NCBI GenBank assembly: GCA_011772495.1
Contig: WVZL01000004.1
Location: forward strand, 61,027 to 125,026
Length of the DNA stretch: 64,000 nt
Direction: 5' to 3'
Source of the DNA: Candidatus Aminicenantota bacterium
GTDB taxonomy: Bacteria > Acidobacteriota > Aminicenantia > Aminicenantales > Aminicenantaceae
Shown here: positions 54,920 through 63,235 of the stretch, piece after piece
Numbering within the stretch: the stretch's first letter is position 1
How the letters are laid out: each line of letters starts with the position of its first letter
Notes under the pieces: generated by a model
What the model saw: the letters and a program-made list of their open reading frames with translations, nothing else
The model's database searches: none
Told to the model about the DNA's origin: nothing
Translations under genes and position numbers: made by a program

Positions 54920-55665
54920 TGGCAGAAAAAGTTTGCAATTCTTGCCATGGCACGGGCTGGGTCTTGGAAGATTCCGATTCAGGAACTGTAGCCAAACGCT
55001 GCCAGTGTTATCATGAGCAGCAGAGTGATATGGCTCTCGAGCAGGCTAATATCCCCAGAAGATATAGTCATTGCACTCTCAAGAATTTCGAAATTCATCA
55101 TGATTCTCATAAAGATGCTCTGAAGATCTCCAGGCAGTTTATCAAGAACTACCCGGTCCAGGAGGTGGGGCTTCTTTTCATCGGACCCTGCGGAGTAGGG
55201 AAGACCCACTTGGCTGTTGCTATCCTGCGGGAGTTGATCGAGAAGAAGCATGTTCTCTGTTCTTTCTACGATTTTAGGGAGCTCATTAAGGATATCCAGA
55301 GCACCTATACTCCTGACTCCCCCATGACCGAATCTGAAGTGTTAGCTTCGGTCTTCAAGAGTGAGCTTCTAGTGCTAGATGAGCTAGGCGCCAAGAGGAC
55401 TTCAGCCTGGATCGAGGAGATCATTTTCTACATCATCAATCAGCGCTACAATCACAAGAAATTAACGATTTTTACCTCCAACTACTTGGATACAGAAGAA
55501 GAGGAGGAAGATAAAAGGGACTCATTCTATAAGAAAGGTGAAGATTCTCTGGTTGATAGAATAGGGGTACGGTTGAGGTCTAGGCTGTATGAGATGTGCA
55601 AAATTGTTGAAATGCGGGGCGAGGATTACCGAAAATTCGCTAAAAGTGCCAGCTATCGGTTTTAA
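54919..55665 (+). CDS. DnaC/IstB-like AAA+ ATPase with N-terminal zinc ribbon
   Basis: 248 residues. A C4 zinc-binding region (CNSCHGTGW... KRCQC) precedes an AAA+ core with Walker A GPCGVGKTHLA, Walker B LLVLDELGA, sensor I FTSNYLD and Arg in the VRLRSRLYEMC end. This matches DnaC/DnaI helicase loaders and the IstB helper of IS21. No transposase or IS ends are nearby, so a helicase loader is more likely. Its ATG overlaps the sigma gene stop by one base (TGATG). Confidence 0.88.
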   Translation: MAEKVCNSCHGTGWVLEDSDSGTVAKRCQCYHEQQSDMALEQANIPRRYSHCTLKNFEIHHDSHKDALKISRQFIKNYPVQEVGLLFIGPCGVGKTHLAVAILRELIEKKHVLCSFYDFRELIKDIQSTYTPDSPMTESEVLASVFKSELLVLDELGAKRTSAWIEEIIFYIINQRYNHKKLTIFTSNYLDTEEEEEDKRDSFYKKGEDSLVDRIGVRLRSRLYEMCKIVEMRGEDYRKFAKSASYRF

Positions 55666-55742
55666 ACTAGACATCTTCTTTAAGCTTTCCTACCCGGACT
55701 GATTGATATTCTAGAAGAATAATGATAAATTAGGGTTCCTAC

Positions 55743-55818
55743 TCCTCGGTAGCTCAATTGGCAGAGCGGGTGGCTGTTAACCACTAGGTTGCAGGTTCGA
55801 GTCCTGCCCGAGGAGCCA
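55743..55818 (+). tRNA. tRNA-Asn (GUU anticodon)
   Basis: A complete cloverleaf: acceptor stem TCCTCGG/CCGAGGA, D arm GCTC...GAGC, anticodon stem around the loop CTGTTAA with anticodon GTT (55776-55778), T arm GCAGG/CCTGC with GTTCGAGTC, discriminator G and an encoded CCA. Nothing else is transcribed with it in sight. Confidence 0.97.
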
Positions 55819-56165
55819 GCTTTTCCCCTGATATTCCTCGATTTTCACTTAAGCACCATTAGTCAAAATTAAGCGGGTTTAAACAAATTTTGTGACGCTA
55901 GTGTGACACGGGGACATATCTTCCTTGTATGTCTATAGCTATATAGGGAACAAGGGGGGGTATGGGAATTTTGCATCTCTGAGAGCAGATAGCATATATT
56001 ATACTTCCTCGATCAATTCCTCATAAAAATTTCCAATAGATTTTCAGGGTAAATTCCCAAAAAACTCCAGCTTTAGTTTACGAAAGGGATAAATATTTGT
56101 ATTAAGGAGTGAGGGACAAATCTGACAGAAATAGCAGTTTAATTGATATATAAGTGGAGGGTAAT
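55819..56165. other. Gene-poor stretch after tRNA-Asn
   Basis: About 347 bases without a supported gene. Base use is AT-rich and a few short palindromic pieces occur (near 55940 TATAGCTATATA). No second copy of the tRNA 3' end, no integrase and no phage gene are visible. It could be the worn edge of an old insertion, but nothing proves that. Confidence 0.5.
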
Positions 56166-56396
56166 ATGAGGAAAAAGTTTGTATTGGTAGGGGATTGGAT
56201 CAATGACTTTTACGTTTCTCCGGAAGCACTCCTTAAGCTCTACAACTTGGAACGGAGGCTATGTGTATTCATAGACGCAAAAGACGCACTCTCAGGCTTC
56301 CGTGTAGGGCAGAACCTCATCTATCTTTACCCAAGAGAGGCAGGGGATTACAGGGAACATCTCCAAGAAAAGCTGGCCGAAATAGAATATGAATGA
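56166..56396 (+). CDS. Small hypothetical protein, 76 aa
   Basis: 76 residues from ATG 56166 with GGAGG 5 bases before it; an in-frame GTG sits at 56154, immediately before the GGAGG. It starts KKFVLVGDWINDFYVSPEAL and has a mixed alpha/beta look with no signal peptide or membrane helix. I do not recognise the family. Neighbours do not give a function: tRNA-Asn on one side, a HEAT-repeat lipoprotein on the other. Confidence 0.6.
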   Translation: MRKKFVLVGDWINDFYVSPEALLKLYNLERRLCVFIDAKDALSGFRVGQNLIYLYPREAGDYREHLQEKLAEIEYE

Positions 56397-56708
56397 GTTC
56401 AAGCAGAATTTGTGAGGTCTCACCCTATCCTTCTGGTTGTATCAAAGGCTAAGTTTCTAAGTAGCTCTAAAGAGTGAACTAAAATCACCTCATAATTCAT
56501 CTCAAAAGGCTATTTACTTGTTTCTTAGAGGTGACTTATGATTTTTTCTCAAGATCAAGTTATAGAAAAAATGACTTGATACGACCGGGAACATGCTGAA
56601 CAGAAAAAGCTCTCGTTATTTTGTGAAGTCACCCTTTATGAAAAAAATCTAGACCATGTTTGGCTGTAAGAATTTGTCTTTTCTTGTTTGTTGAAAAAGG
56701 AGGACAAA
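56397..56708. other. Intergenic region with a broken coding-like frame
   Basis: About 310 bases. From ATG 56538 a frame of 42 codons reads like protein (MIFSQDQVIEKMT, then after one TGA at 56577, YDREHAEQKKLSLF and LYEKNLDHVWL to a TAA). One in-frame TGA near codon 14 breaks it. It might be the remnant of a small gene. The rest holds nothing I can name. Confidence 0.35.
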
Positions 56709-58160
56709 ATGAGAGTCAGATTCATTTCCTTTCTATTGGCCTTAGCAGTCATTATGGCCGGATGTGTTACCACACAAAATCGTTGGCAGAGGGTTGAATC
56801 GAAAGACACCATTATGGCCTATGAGGAGTTTCTGAAGAAGAATCCAGAGAGCAGCTATGCAGAAAAAGCCAAACAGAGGATCATGGAGCTTCGCTACGCT
56901 CAAGCTGTAAAGAAAAATACAATTCCCGCCTACCAACAATTCATACAGAACTACCCTGAAGAAAAGCTCACAGATGATGTTTTATCAAGGTTAAACAAAC
57001 TTAACCGTCAGCAACAAATAAAAGCTTTACGCTCAGTAAAGACAGTAAGGATAGTTGTCAATCAGTCATTCGAGAGGGCAGAGGATGTCAGTCTTCCTTT
57101 CGAGGATTGGATAGGAAAGCTTCTGATGAACGCCGGACTTAAGGTCGTAGGGCCCGAGGCCAGACGCTATGACGTGGTTATAAAAATAAGAGCCAGAGGA
57201 AAACCCCTAGGGGCTGTTTATTCATTGGAGAGGTATGAATATGCAGGCGCTTCTTTAACAGGCACTATATCATTCGAAATTCCGGATCTTCCATCGTATG
57301 AAGAACCATTCCGAGCAACCATAAAACCGCCAGATAAAATCGGGTCCGCTAGCCTGAGCGCTTCTGATGCCCCTTTCTGGGAAGCCTTCAGGGCGCGGGG
57401 CTCCTTTTTGCCAAAGATATTTGAGATTATGGGAGCGTATTTCGGGAATAAACCTCTGATCGAGGCTATCAAAGATGGAAGTATGAAGGTCAAATTGATG
57501 CCTGGAGTCTCACTCGAGAACATAAAGGATTCACGAGAAATCAAGCAGCTCATTGCTTCTCTAAAAGATGAGAGACAGGGAACCAATGTTGCCGATGCCT
57601 TGGTAAAAATAGGCAAGCCAGCGGTGAAGCCCTTGATTGCAGCTCTGGAAGACAAGAATAGAGAGGTACAAAAAAACGCCGCCCGGGCCTTAGGAGAGAT
57701 AAAAGACCGTCGGGCTGTGAAGCCGCTCATTGCTGTCCTTGATGAAGAAGACAGAGTTTTTAGAAAGATTGTGGTCGAGGCCCTGGGAAGGATAAAAGAT
57801 CCGCGTGCCGTGGAGACTCTGATCTTTATCTTAGGAAGTAAGGATGAGAATGAGGACACCAGATGGGAGGCAGCGGCAGCACTCGGGAGAATGAAAGATT
57901 CCCGCGCAGTCGAGACTTTGATCAATGCGCTGAAGGATAAGTCGAAAGATATCCGAGCAGTCACTGCTGCCGCGCTGGGGGAGATAAAAGATACCCAGGC
58001 TGTAGAACCTCTGATTAAGGCTTTGAGGGATAGAGATGAGAGTGTCCGACGCAATGCGGCCGTAGCCCTTAAGAAGATAACGGGGGAAGACTTCGGCGAA
58101 GACTATAGAGAGTGGAAGAAGTGGTGGAAGAAGAATAACACAGAATCTTCAGCTCAATAA
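56709..58160 (+). CDS. Lipoprotein with TPR-like start and HEAT-repeat (PBS lyase-type) tail
   Basis: 483 residues from ATG 56709 (GGAGG upstream). Lipobox IMAGC. A TPR-like stretch (YEEFLKKNPESSYAEKAKQR, YQQFIQNYPEEKLTDD) precedes a mixed domain, then from about residue 285 a run of five HEAT repeats (AVKPLIAALEDKNREVQKNAARALGEI and similar, with RAVETLI each). HEAT repeats of this type mediate protein binding. It should sit on the outer face of the inner membrane or in the outer membrane. Not recognised as a specific family. Confidence 0.78.
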   Translation: MRVRFISFLLALAVIMAGCVTTQNRWQRVESKDTIMAYEEFLKKNPESSYAEKAKQRIMELRYAQAVKKNTIPAYQQFIQNYPEEKLTDDVLSRLNKLNRQQQIKALRSVKTVRIVVNQSFERAEDVSLPFEDWIGKLLMNAGLKVVGPEARRYDVVIKIRARGKPLGAVYSLERYEYAGASLTGTISFEIPDLPSYEEPFRATIKPPDKIGSASLSASDAPFWEAFRARGSFLPKIFEIMGAYFGNKPLIEAIKDGSMKVKLMPGVSLENIKDSREIKQLIASLKDERQGTNVADALVKIGKPAVKPLIAALEDKNREVQKNAARALGEIKDRRAVKPLIAVLDEEDRVFRKIVVEALGRIKDPRAVETLIFILGSKDENEDTRWEAAAALGRMKDSRAVETLINALKDKSKDIRAVTAAALGEIKDTQAVEPLIKALRDRDESVRRNAAVALKKITGEDFGEDYREWKKWWKKNNTESSAQ

Positions 58161-58453
58161 AACACTCTTTTATATCTTCGAGTACGAAGGAATGATTATT
58201 CTCAACATCAGTCTTGTCCTTTCTCAACTCCAGTATGACTTTCTTTCTTGAATCCAGTCTTCAAAACAATTCCGTGTTATTCTGATTCTCATGCTGAAAT
58301 GAAATTTGTATTTTACTCAGTCCTCCTCTAAAGCCTGACAGGTTGGGTTTAGGCACAGAGACCTGCCCTCAAGGGGAAAAGATGAATTTTGGGCTGATTT
58401 CGCGGCCAATCCCTCTAGTGTTGGGACCGAATATTACTTTTGTCCAGGTTATC

Positions 58454-58987
58454 CTAACTGCTGCCGCCCAGTGCTGCTCTGGGGTAGCGAATCCAGTTGC
58501 CGTTGTAGGCCACTAAATCTTTGTCAAAATCTGATAAAGATAAAACCTCATAGAGTCCATCTTCAGGGGCATTGAAATCGAAAGTAAAATCTTCTTGTGC
58601 TCTGTCACGGCCATAGGAAGAAACTATATAGTCTTCTTGGAGGGGGCTCGAAATCCCATATTGGGTAGCAGCCGAGCCGCACCAGACTCGGATTCCGGTT
58701 CCCCATTCATCAGTCAAGGGGAGAACCTTGATGTAAAAAGTCGAGATCGAATCATAGAAGGTGGAACTCCCATCATAGGTTCCATCCTGGGTAGGAGCTC
58801 TTCCATGATCAGTGATATAGTCGGCTATGGCTGTTGAAATGTTGAATATATTTTTCATGGTGGTTTTTTGTTTGGATTTTTGAATAGCTGTTAAAGCATT
58901 AGGAATGAACAAGGCCGCTAGAAGTCCAATAATCGCTACCACTATAAGGAGCTCGATTAGCGTGAAGCCTCGTTTGGTTCTGGCCAT
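58454..58987 (-). CDS. Type II secretion/type IV pilin-like protein (GspG family)
   Basis: 177 residues. The N-terminal prepilin motif is perfect: basic MARTKR, then G|FTLIELLIVVAIIGLLAAL, with cleavage expected between G and F and Glu at +5. A short helix follows (TAIQKSKQKTTMKNIFN), then a variable domain with DEWGTGIRVWCG and SSYGRDRAQEDFTFDF, as in GspG major pseudopilins. AAGAGGAGG lies before ATG 58987. No other gsp or pil gene is within the window. A good promoter is at 59064-59092 (minus). Confidence 0.87.
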   Translation of the reverse strand: MARTKRGFTLIELLIVVAIIGLLAALFIPNALTAIQKSKQKTTMKNIFNISTAIADYITDHGRAPTQDGTYDGSSTFYDSISTFYIKVLPLTDEWGTGIRVWCGSAATQYGISSPLQEDYIVSSYGRDRAQEDFTFDFNAPEDGLYEVLSLSDFDKDLVAYNGNWIRYPRAALGGSS

Positions 58988-59063
58988 ACATGCCTCCTCT
59001 TGTTATTCCAGTACTCTTTAGCTCTCTTTTATGTTGAGTATGGTTGCACCCCGGATCTTTTTC

Positions 59064-59092
59064 TTTATACTATTTTTCTCTTTCATTGTCAA
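59064..59092 (-). promoter_or_regulatory. Sigma-70 promoter of the pilin gene
   Basis: Read on the minus strand, TTGACA (59087-59092), 17-base spacer, TATAAA (59064-59069). Eleven of twelve consensus bases. Transcript start near 59057, about 70 bases before ATG 58987. Confidence 0.75.
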
Positions 59093-59373
59093 TAAGTTAC
59101 AGGTCTTATTTTGGTGTGGTCTTTGTCCTCCTTCCAGGATTTTCTATCAAAGCCTCTAATTCATTTAGATTATCTATGTGTATGGAGATACTCATCTCTC
59201 ACCATCCCTATAAACTAGCAATTTTTATGCCAAGAAAGATAAATATAAATTATTGAAGATAAATAAATTAAAATTATATTGACCGATCACGGCCGGAAAT
59301 TTTGACATTTTTTGTCGTTGAAAAGCAAAAAAGGGACAAATTTTGGTAAATAGGCCTTAGAAAACACTATGAA

Positions 59374-59402
59374 TTGACTGTCGGTTCAACCTGTGATATA
59401 AG
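59374..59402 (+). promoter_or_regulatory. Sigma-70 promoter (extended -10) of the GspG-like gene
   Basis: TTGACT (59374-59379), 17-base spacer with TGA directly before TATAAG (59397-59402). Start of transcription near 59409, 18 bases before ATG 59427, which has GGAGG. Confidence 0.75.
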
Positions 59403-59426
59403 TTTTAAGGGGATTCGGAGGAAAAG

Positions 59427-59861
59427 ATGGCAGCCTTATTCAAAAAAGAGAAAAAATTAAGTAATCCTACTAAAGAACCACCAACGGGGAAAAAATGGAA
59501 GGCAATCGCCGCTGTTATTATCTTGGCTGTGGCTATAGCCTATTTTCTTGTATTGCAGGGCTCAAAAAAAACAGAAGAGATCGTGGAGCAGGTCGAAGCT
59601 TTCGATGAAGCCAGAGAGAACCTGACAAAAGTGAACATGAATACCCTGCAGAGAGCGATCACTTCTTTTATTGCCAGCCAAGGAAGAACCCCGAAGAGTT
59701 TAAAAGAACTCCAAGTTTTTCGGGTCATGGCAGCCGAGAAATATGATAGCTGGGGAACAGAAATAAAGTATGAGAGGCTATCAGACGATAACTTTCGCCT
59801 GACTTCAGCCGGACGGGATAAAACTTTTGATACCCAGGATGATATTGTTGTAGATTATTAG
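59427..59861 (+). CDS. GspG-like protein with uncleavable membrane anchor
   Basis: 144 residues. The N-terminus is long and basic (KKEKKLSNPTKEPPTGKKWK) before a single helix (AIAAVIILAVAIAYFLVL); there is no G|FTLxE cleavage motif. The rest looks like the GspG globular part: LQRAITSFIASQGRTPKSLKEL, YDSWGTEIKYERL, SAGRDKTFDTQDDIVV, which matches the GspG C-terminal calcium loop. So it is a pseudopilin-like domain fixed in the inner membrane by a permanent anchor. It lies divergent from a regular GspG-like pilin. Confidence 0.7.
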   Translation: MAALFKKEKKLSNPTKEPPTGKKWKAIAAVIILAVAIAYFLVLQGSKKTEEIVEQVEAFDEARENLTKVNMNTLQRAITSFIASQGRTPKSLKELQVFRVMAAEKYDSWGTEIKYERLSDDNFRLTSAGRDKTFDTQDDIVVDY

Positions 59862-59976
59862 CGCATAGCTCGGACAACAGCCCCTTCGTTCATCCCTTTA
59901 AATCCTTAATACTTTAGCCTCTGCTCTCAACATTTTCCTTTTATTCCAGAATGATACTTTGGCTTGGGAACGGTTT

Positions 59977-60723
59977 TCAGATCACAAAGGGCGAAGCCTG
60001 GGGATTCATGGGATTTATTCTGGCTGCAAGAGAAAAGAGAAAGGGATAGCTTTTTTGCAAGTGTTCAGTATAGGCTACCCATTCAGTTGTTATCTGAGAA
60101 TAGGTTCTCCTCAAATCTCCGGCCAAATGTTTTAGATCAGATTCTGGAAACTCTTCATACCTATCGCCTCTAAGTGCCAATTCTTCGGTTAAATGAAAAA
60201 TAGCCCACAGCAAATCAGTGAAGCGATCATGCTCGAGCAAATTAGGATTTTCAAGAAGACGAAGCATGAAGGGGCGTTTGCTGAGAAGAAATTCACGAAT
60301 ATGAGAGAGACTGGTTTTCTCGATTTTAATCTCGTAGGGAAAGCTTTGGGTGGCTGCAATGGCTTTCTTATAGTCTTTCTTATTCCAATCTGGTTTGATA
60401 TCTAATTGTTTTTCGAGGACTCGGGAGTTTTGAGCAAAATCGGAGAATTTTTTTAAAAGCTCTAACCCGACTTCACTGAAAAAAGTACCGATGACCATGT
60501 TGAGCTTCTTCATAATGGCTCGTTTTTCTCTCCGCGCTAGAATCCGTTCAATGAATAAAATGACCAAGAGGACATCGAGAAACAGGAAACCGATATCTCC
60601 TATCATGTAGATAAAAATATGATGCACATCTTGAAAAATGAAATAGTGAATCGTGTAGGTTACTGCTGAAGCAGCAATCAAGAGTAAAGTTATAGCGACT
60701 GTCCAACTAAAAAACTTTTTCAT
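59977..60723 (-). CDS. Hypothetical membrane protein with two helices, 248 aa
   Basis: 248 residues. Two transmembrane segments (WTVAITLLLIAASAVTYTI and IGDIGFLFLDVLLVILFIE) near the start are followed by a soluble, mostly helical domain of 180 residues (KKLNMVIGTFFSEVGLELL, HIREFLLSKRPFMLRLLEN). I do not recognise the family. AAGGAGG lies 9 bases before ATG 60723. A possible promoter is at 60778-60808. Confidence 0.72.
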   Translation of the reverse strand: MKKFFSWTVAITLLLIAASAVTYTIHYFIFQDVHHIFIYMIGDIGFLFLDVLLVILFIERILARREKRAIMKKLNMVIGTFFSEVGLELLKKFSDFAQNSRVLEKQLDIKPDWNKKDYKKAIAATQSFPYEIKIEKTSLSHIREFLLSKRPFMLRLLENPNLLEHDRFTDLLWAIFHLTEELALRGDRYEEFPESDLKHLAGDLRRTYSQITTEWVAYTEHLQKSYPFLFSLAARINPMNPQASPFVI

Positions 60724-60777
60724 GGTGAGATAACCTCCTTGGGATCTGTATAAATATATTTTTTTCTCTGAATATTC

Positions 60778-60808
60778 ATAATAAATGATTCTAGGCTTCT
60801 TTTGTCAA
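60778..60808 (-). promoter_or_regulatory. Possible promoter of the two-helix membrane protein gene
   Basis: On the minus strand TTGACA (60803-60808), 19-base spacer, TATTAT (60778-60783). The spacer is long, so the assignment is moderate. Confidence 0.4.
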
Positions 60809-60889
60809 TTTTTTTTATTAATTCAAATGTTGATTAACGACTGAGGACAGCTTCTCCCTCTTTTTGGAATAGATGATAGGGCTCTGGTA

Positions 60890-60898
60890 TGTTATAAT
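60890..60898 (+). promoter_or_regulatory. Extended -10 promoter of dsrC
   Basis: TGTTATAAT: a TG one base before a perfect TATAAT (60893-60898), with no matching -35 box at normal spacing. Transcription would begin near 60905, about 28 bases before ATG 60933. Confidence 0.6.
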
Positions 60899-60932
60899 AG
60901 CGCGTTTTAAAGCAAAGATTGAGGAGTCAAGA

Positions 60933-61253
60933 ATGCCCTTTATAGAAGGAAAAGGAAAAAAGCTCGAAGTCAACGAAGAAGGATTCTTAATCAATCCTGA
61001 GGAATGGAATACAGAGGCGGCCGAACTTTTAGCCAGAGAAGAGGAAGGAATCCAGAAGCTGACTGAAGATCATTGGAAAGTTATCCATTATATTCGAGGT
61101 TATTACCAAGAGAAAAAATTAGCACCAATGGTTCGAAAGGTCTGTAAGAATACAGAGTTTCAGCTCAAATACATCTATGAGCTTTTCCCTTCAGGGCCAG
61201 CCAAAGGAGCTTGTAAAGTTGCCGGGCTTCCCAAACCTGATGGTTGCGTTTAG
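60933..61253 (+). CDS. dsrC: Sulfur-relay protein DsrC
   Basis: 106 residues from ATG 60933, with GAGGAG 6 bases upstream. Ends KGACKVAGLPKPDGCV: both catalytic cysteines, spaced by ten residues and with the last in the penultimate position, are present. That is true DsrC rather than TusE or RspA, which lack one or both. DsrC carries sulfur as a trisulfide or persulfide and is reduced by DsrMKJOP. No dsrAB gene is in the window. dsrM- and dsrK-like genes follow in the same direction. Confidence 0.93.
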   Translation: MPFIEGKGKKLEVNEEGFLINPEEWNTEAAELLAREEEGIQKLTEDHWKVIHYIRGYYQEKKLAPMVRKVCKNTEFQLKYIYELFPSGPAKGACKVAGLPKPDGCV

Positions 61254-61268
61254 GGAGGAATAACATCC

Positions 61269-61901
61269 ATGCTCAGTATTCTAAGGTGGGGAGTCATAGC
61301 CTCTTTTCTGATCTGTATCATTTCCCTCATCATTATGGTTTTAAAAACCCTTTCCTTCGGGAGAAAGCCTGTCTATGCCAAATCTCAGGGAAAGGGAATA
61401 AGAGGAATTCTCTATGCCTTTGGAAAAGGAATGATGCCTTGGGAAAAAGAAAGCACTAGAAGACACATTCTTACCTATACGGGGGGCACTTTGTACCACG
61501 GGGGGATTTTTGCAGCCTTTTTTTGCCTTTTCTCTCTTGTAATGTCCTTTGAATTGAGTATCCCTCTCAAATTCCTGTGTAGCATTCTCATCGGGCTGGG
61601 TTTCCTTTCTGGAGTTGGCCTTCTGGTCAAGAGAATCTTGCTTATTCCGCTTAGGAAGATAAGTTGTGTGGATGATTTTGCTGCCAATCTTGCGGTGGAC
61701 GTATTTCTAGCTCTTGCCCTCCTTAATATTTTTTATCCCGGACTAGAAACATTTTTTTATGGCGCAAGCATCATCCTTTTTCTGTATATCCCGGCGGGGA
61801 AAGTTCGTCATTGTGTATTTTTTTTCTATGCCAGAATTCTATTCGGGCTCTTTTACGGGAGAAGGGGAGTGCTGCCGAGAAAAATAAGATTTGAAACATG
61901 A
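61269..61901 (+). CDS. DsrM-like cytochrome b membrane subunit
   Basis: 210 residues, five or so hydrophobic segments. Spaced His residues (RRHILTYTGGTLYHGG, GKVRHCVFFF) suggest haem b ligands as in NarI/DsrM. DsrM usually has 5 helices and binds haems, taking electrons from menaquinol. The gene is 15 bases after dsrC and overlaps the next one (ATGA). GGGAGG lies 10 bases upstream of ATG 61269. Confidence 0.75.
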   Translation: MLSILRWGVIASFLICIISLIIMVLKTLSFGRKPVYAKSQGKGIRGILYAFGKGMMPWEKESTRRHILTYTGGTLYHGGIFAAFFCLFSLVMSFELSIPLKFLCSILIGLGFLSGVGLLVKRILLIPLRKISCVDDFAANLAVDVFLALALLNIFYPGLETFFYGASIILFLYIPAGKVRHCVFFFYARILFGLFYGRRGVLPRKIRFET

Positions 61902-63235
61902 ACGAAGAAAAAAAGTACCAGAAGGATTTTTTTGAAGATAGAATAGAGAATATAAAAGCTGAAGATATCAGAAAAGCGCTCTATGTATTCCACCGCAAAC
62001 TAAGCAATCAATCTGCCGCCTATCTTAATTCCTGCCTCCACTGCGGGCTGTGCGCTGATTCGTGTCATTATTATCTGTCTACAGGGGAAATTCCGTCTAT
62101 CCCTGCCTATAAATTGAGCTTAATTGAAAAAATTTTCAAAAAGCATTTTACTCTATTGGGTAAAAGAGCTCCAGGATGGGTAAAAGCTAAGGATTTAACC
62201 AAAGATCTGCTACCAGAATGGATAGATTCTCTTTTCGGAAGATGCACGCTATGCGGCCGATGCTCCCTGAATTGCTCCGTTGGCCTGAACATCGCTTATC
62301 TCATTCGAGCAGCAAGGGGAGCTTTGGCTTCGGTGGGGCTAGTACCTCCTGGATTGCAGTCGACGATAAACACGGCCATCCTGAAAGGAAACAGCATGGC
62401 TCTTCCTAGAGAAGATTGGATAGAAACTGTGGAATGGCTAGCAGAGGAGCTTCGAGCTGAGGTGAATGATCCTCAGGCTGAAATCCCTCTCGACAGAAAG
62501 GGGGCCCGGCTTTTATACACTGTCAATCCACGTGAACCTATGTTTTTTCCTCTTTCGATCGTAGCCGTAGCCAAGATATTCTACGCAGCCGGGGAAAGCT
62601 GGACCTTGTCCAGTGAGGATTATGATGTGACCAATTACGGTTTCCACAGCGGTGATGATAATGTTGCTGCTTTAATATCGGGTCGTCTGGTCAGGTCCAT
62701 GGAAAAGCTGGGCACTCAAGACTTAGTTTTGGCTGAATGTGGCCATGGATTCAACTCGAATAGGTGGGAAGCACCAGAGTGGTTGGCCAAAAAATACGGC
62801 TTTGACGTCAAGAGTATAATCCAGATTGTGGCCGATTACATTCAAAAAGGACGCCTTAAACTTGATCCTTCGAGGAACCCAGAGCCGGTCACTCTTCAAG
62901 ATCCCTGCCATCTTGTTCGCCTTGGTGGAATCGTGGAGGAACAGAGATATATCCTAAAGCGTGCTGTAGCTCGTTTTATTGAGATGAATCCAAACCGAGA
63001 AAAAAATTTCTGTTGCGGGGGAGGCGGGGGGCAGCTGGCCATGCCTAGGTTCGCCAAGAGGCGCCTTGAGGCTGGAAAGATCAAAGCCGATCAAATCAAA
63101 GAGACAGAAGCCAAGGTTGTGGCCTCTCCTTGCCATAACTGCATAGACCAGCTCCTTGAGCTCAACAAGCATTTTGATCTCAGAGTGAAAATTAAGACCG
63201 TAGCCGAGATTGTGGCCGATGCTTTGGTTATCTGA
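61898..63235 (+). CDS. DsrK-like FeS protein (heterodisulfide reductase family)
   Basis: 445 residues. Two ferredoxin-like clusters (CLHCGLCADSC, CTLCGRCSLNC) followed by a CCG-type module pair: DPCHLVRLGG, CCGGGGG and SPCHNC, plus ECGHGFNSNRW as the first. This is the DsrK/HdrD layout: catalytic non-cubane [4Fe-4S] sites at the cytoplasmic face, expected to reduce a DsrC disulfide or trisulfide with electrons from the DsrM-like subunit. Its genes overlap by four bases. A TmcB-type role is an alternative. Confidence 0.82.
   Translation: MNEEKKYQKDFFEDRIENIKAEDIRKALYVFHRKLSNQSAAYLNSCLHCGLCADSCHYYLSTGEIPSIPAYKLSLIEKIFKKHFTLLGKRAPGWVKAKDLTKDLLPEWIDSLFGRCTLCGRCSLNCSVGLNIAYLIRAARGALASVGLVPPGLQSTINTAILKGNSMALPREDWIETVEWLAEELRAEVNDPQAEIPLDRKGARLLYTVNPREPMFFPLSIVAVAKIFYAAGESWTLSSEDYDVTNYGFHSGDDNVAALISGRLVRSMEKLGTQDLVLAECGHGFNSNRWEAPEWLAKKYGFDVKSIIQIVADYIQKGRLKLDPSRNPEPVTLQDPCHLVRLGGIVEEQRYILKRAVARFIEMNPNREKNFCCGGGGGQLAMPRFAKRRLEAGKIKADQIKETEAKVVASPCHNCIDQLLELNKHFDLRVKIKTVAEIVADALVI

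Larger units (their letters stand above)
58988..59426. other. Divergent intergenic region between two GspG-like genes
   Basis: About 440 bases. It holds two opposed sigma-70 promoters, listed separately. A 70-codon plus-strand frame (59044-59256) is AT-rich, lacks a Shine-Dalgarno and overlaps the minus-strand promoter, so I do not call it a gene. Confidence 0.6.

Noticed and set aside
54919..55665. IstB-like ATPase as sign of an IS21 element
   Set aside because: No IstA transposase, terminal repeats or target duplication nearby, and the gene overlaps the sigma factor gene.
56577..56579. Selenocysteine reading of the TGA in the broken frame
   Set aside because: No stem-loop after the TGA, no selenoprotein family resemblance, and the frame is tiny.
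59044..59256. 70-residue plus-strand frame between pilin-like genes
   Set aside because: Overlaps the pilin promoter on the other strand, is AT-rich and has no Shine-Dalgarno.
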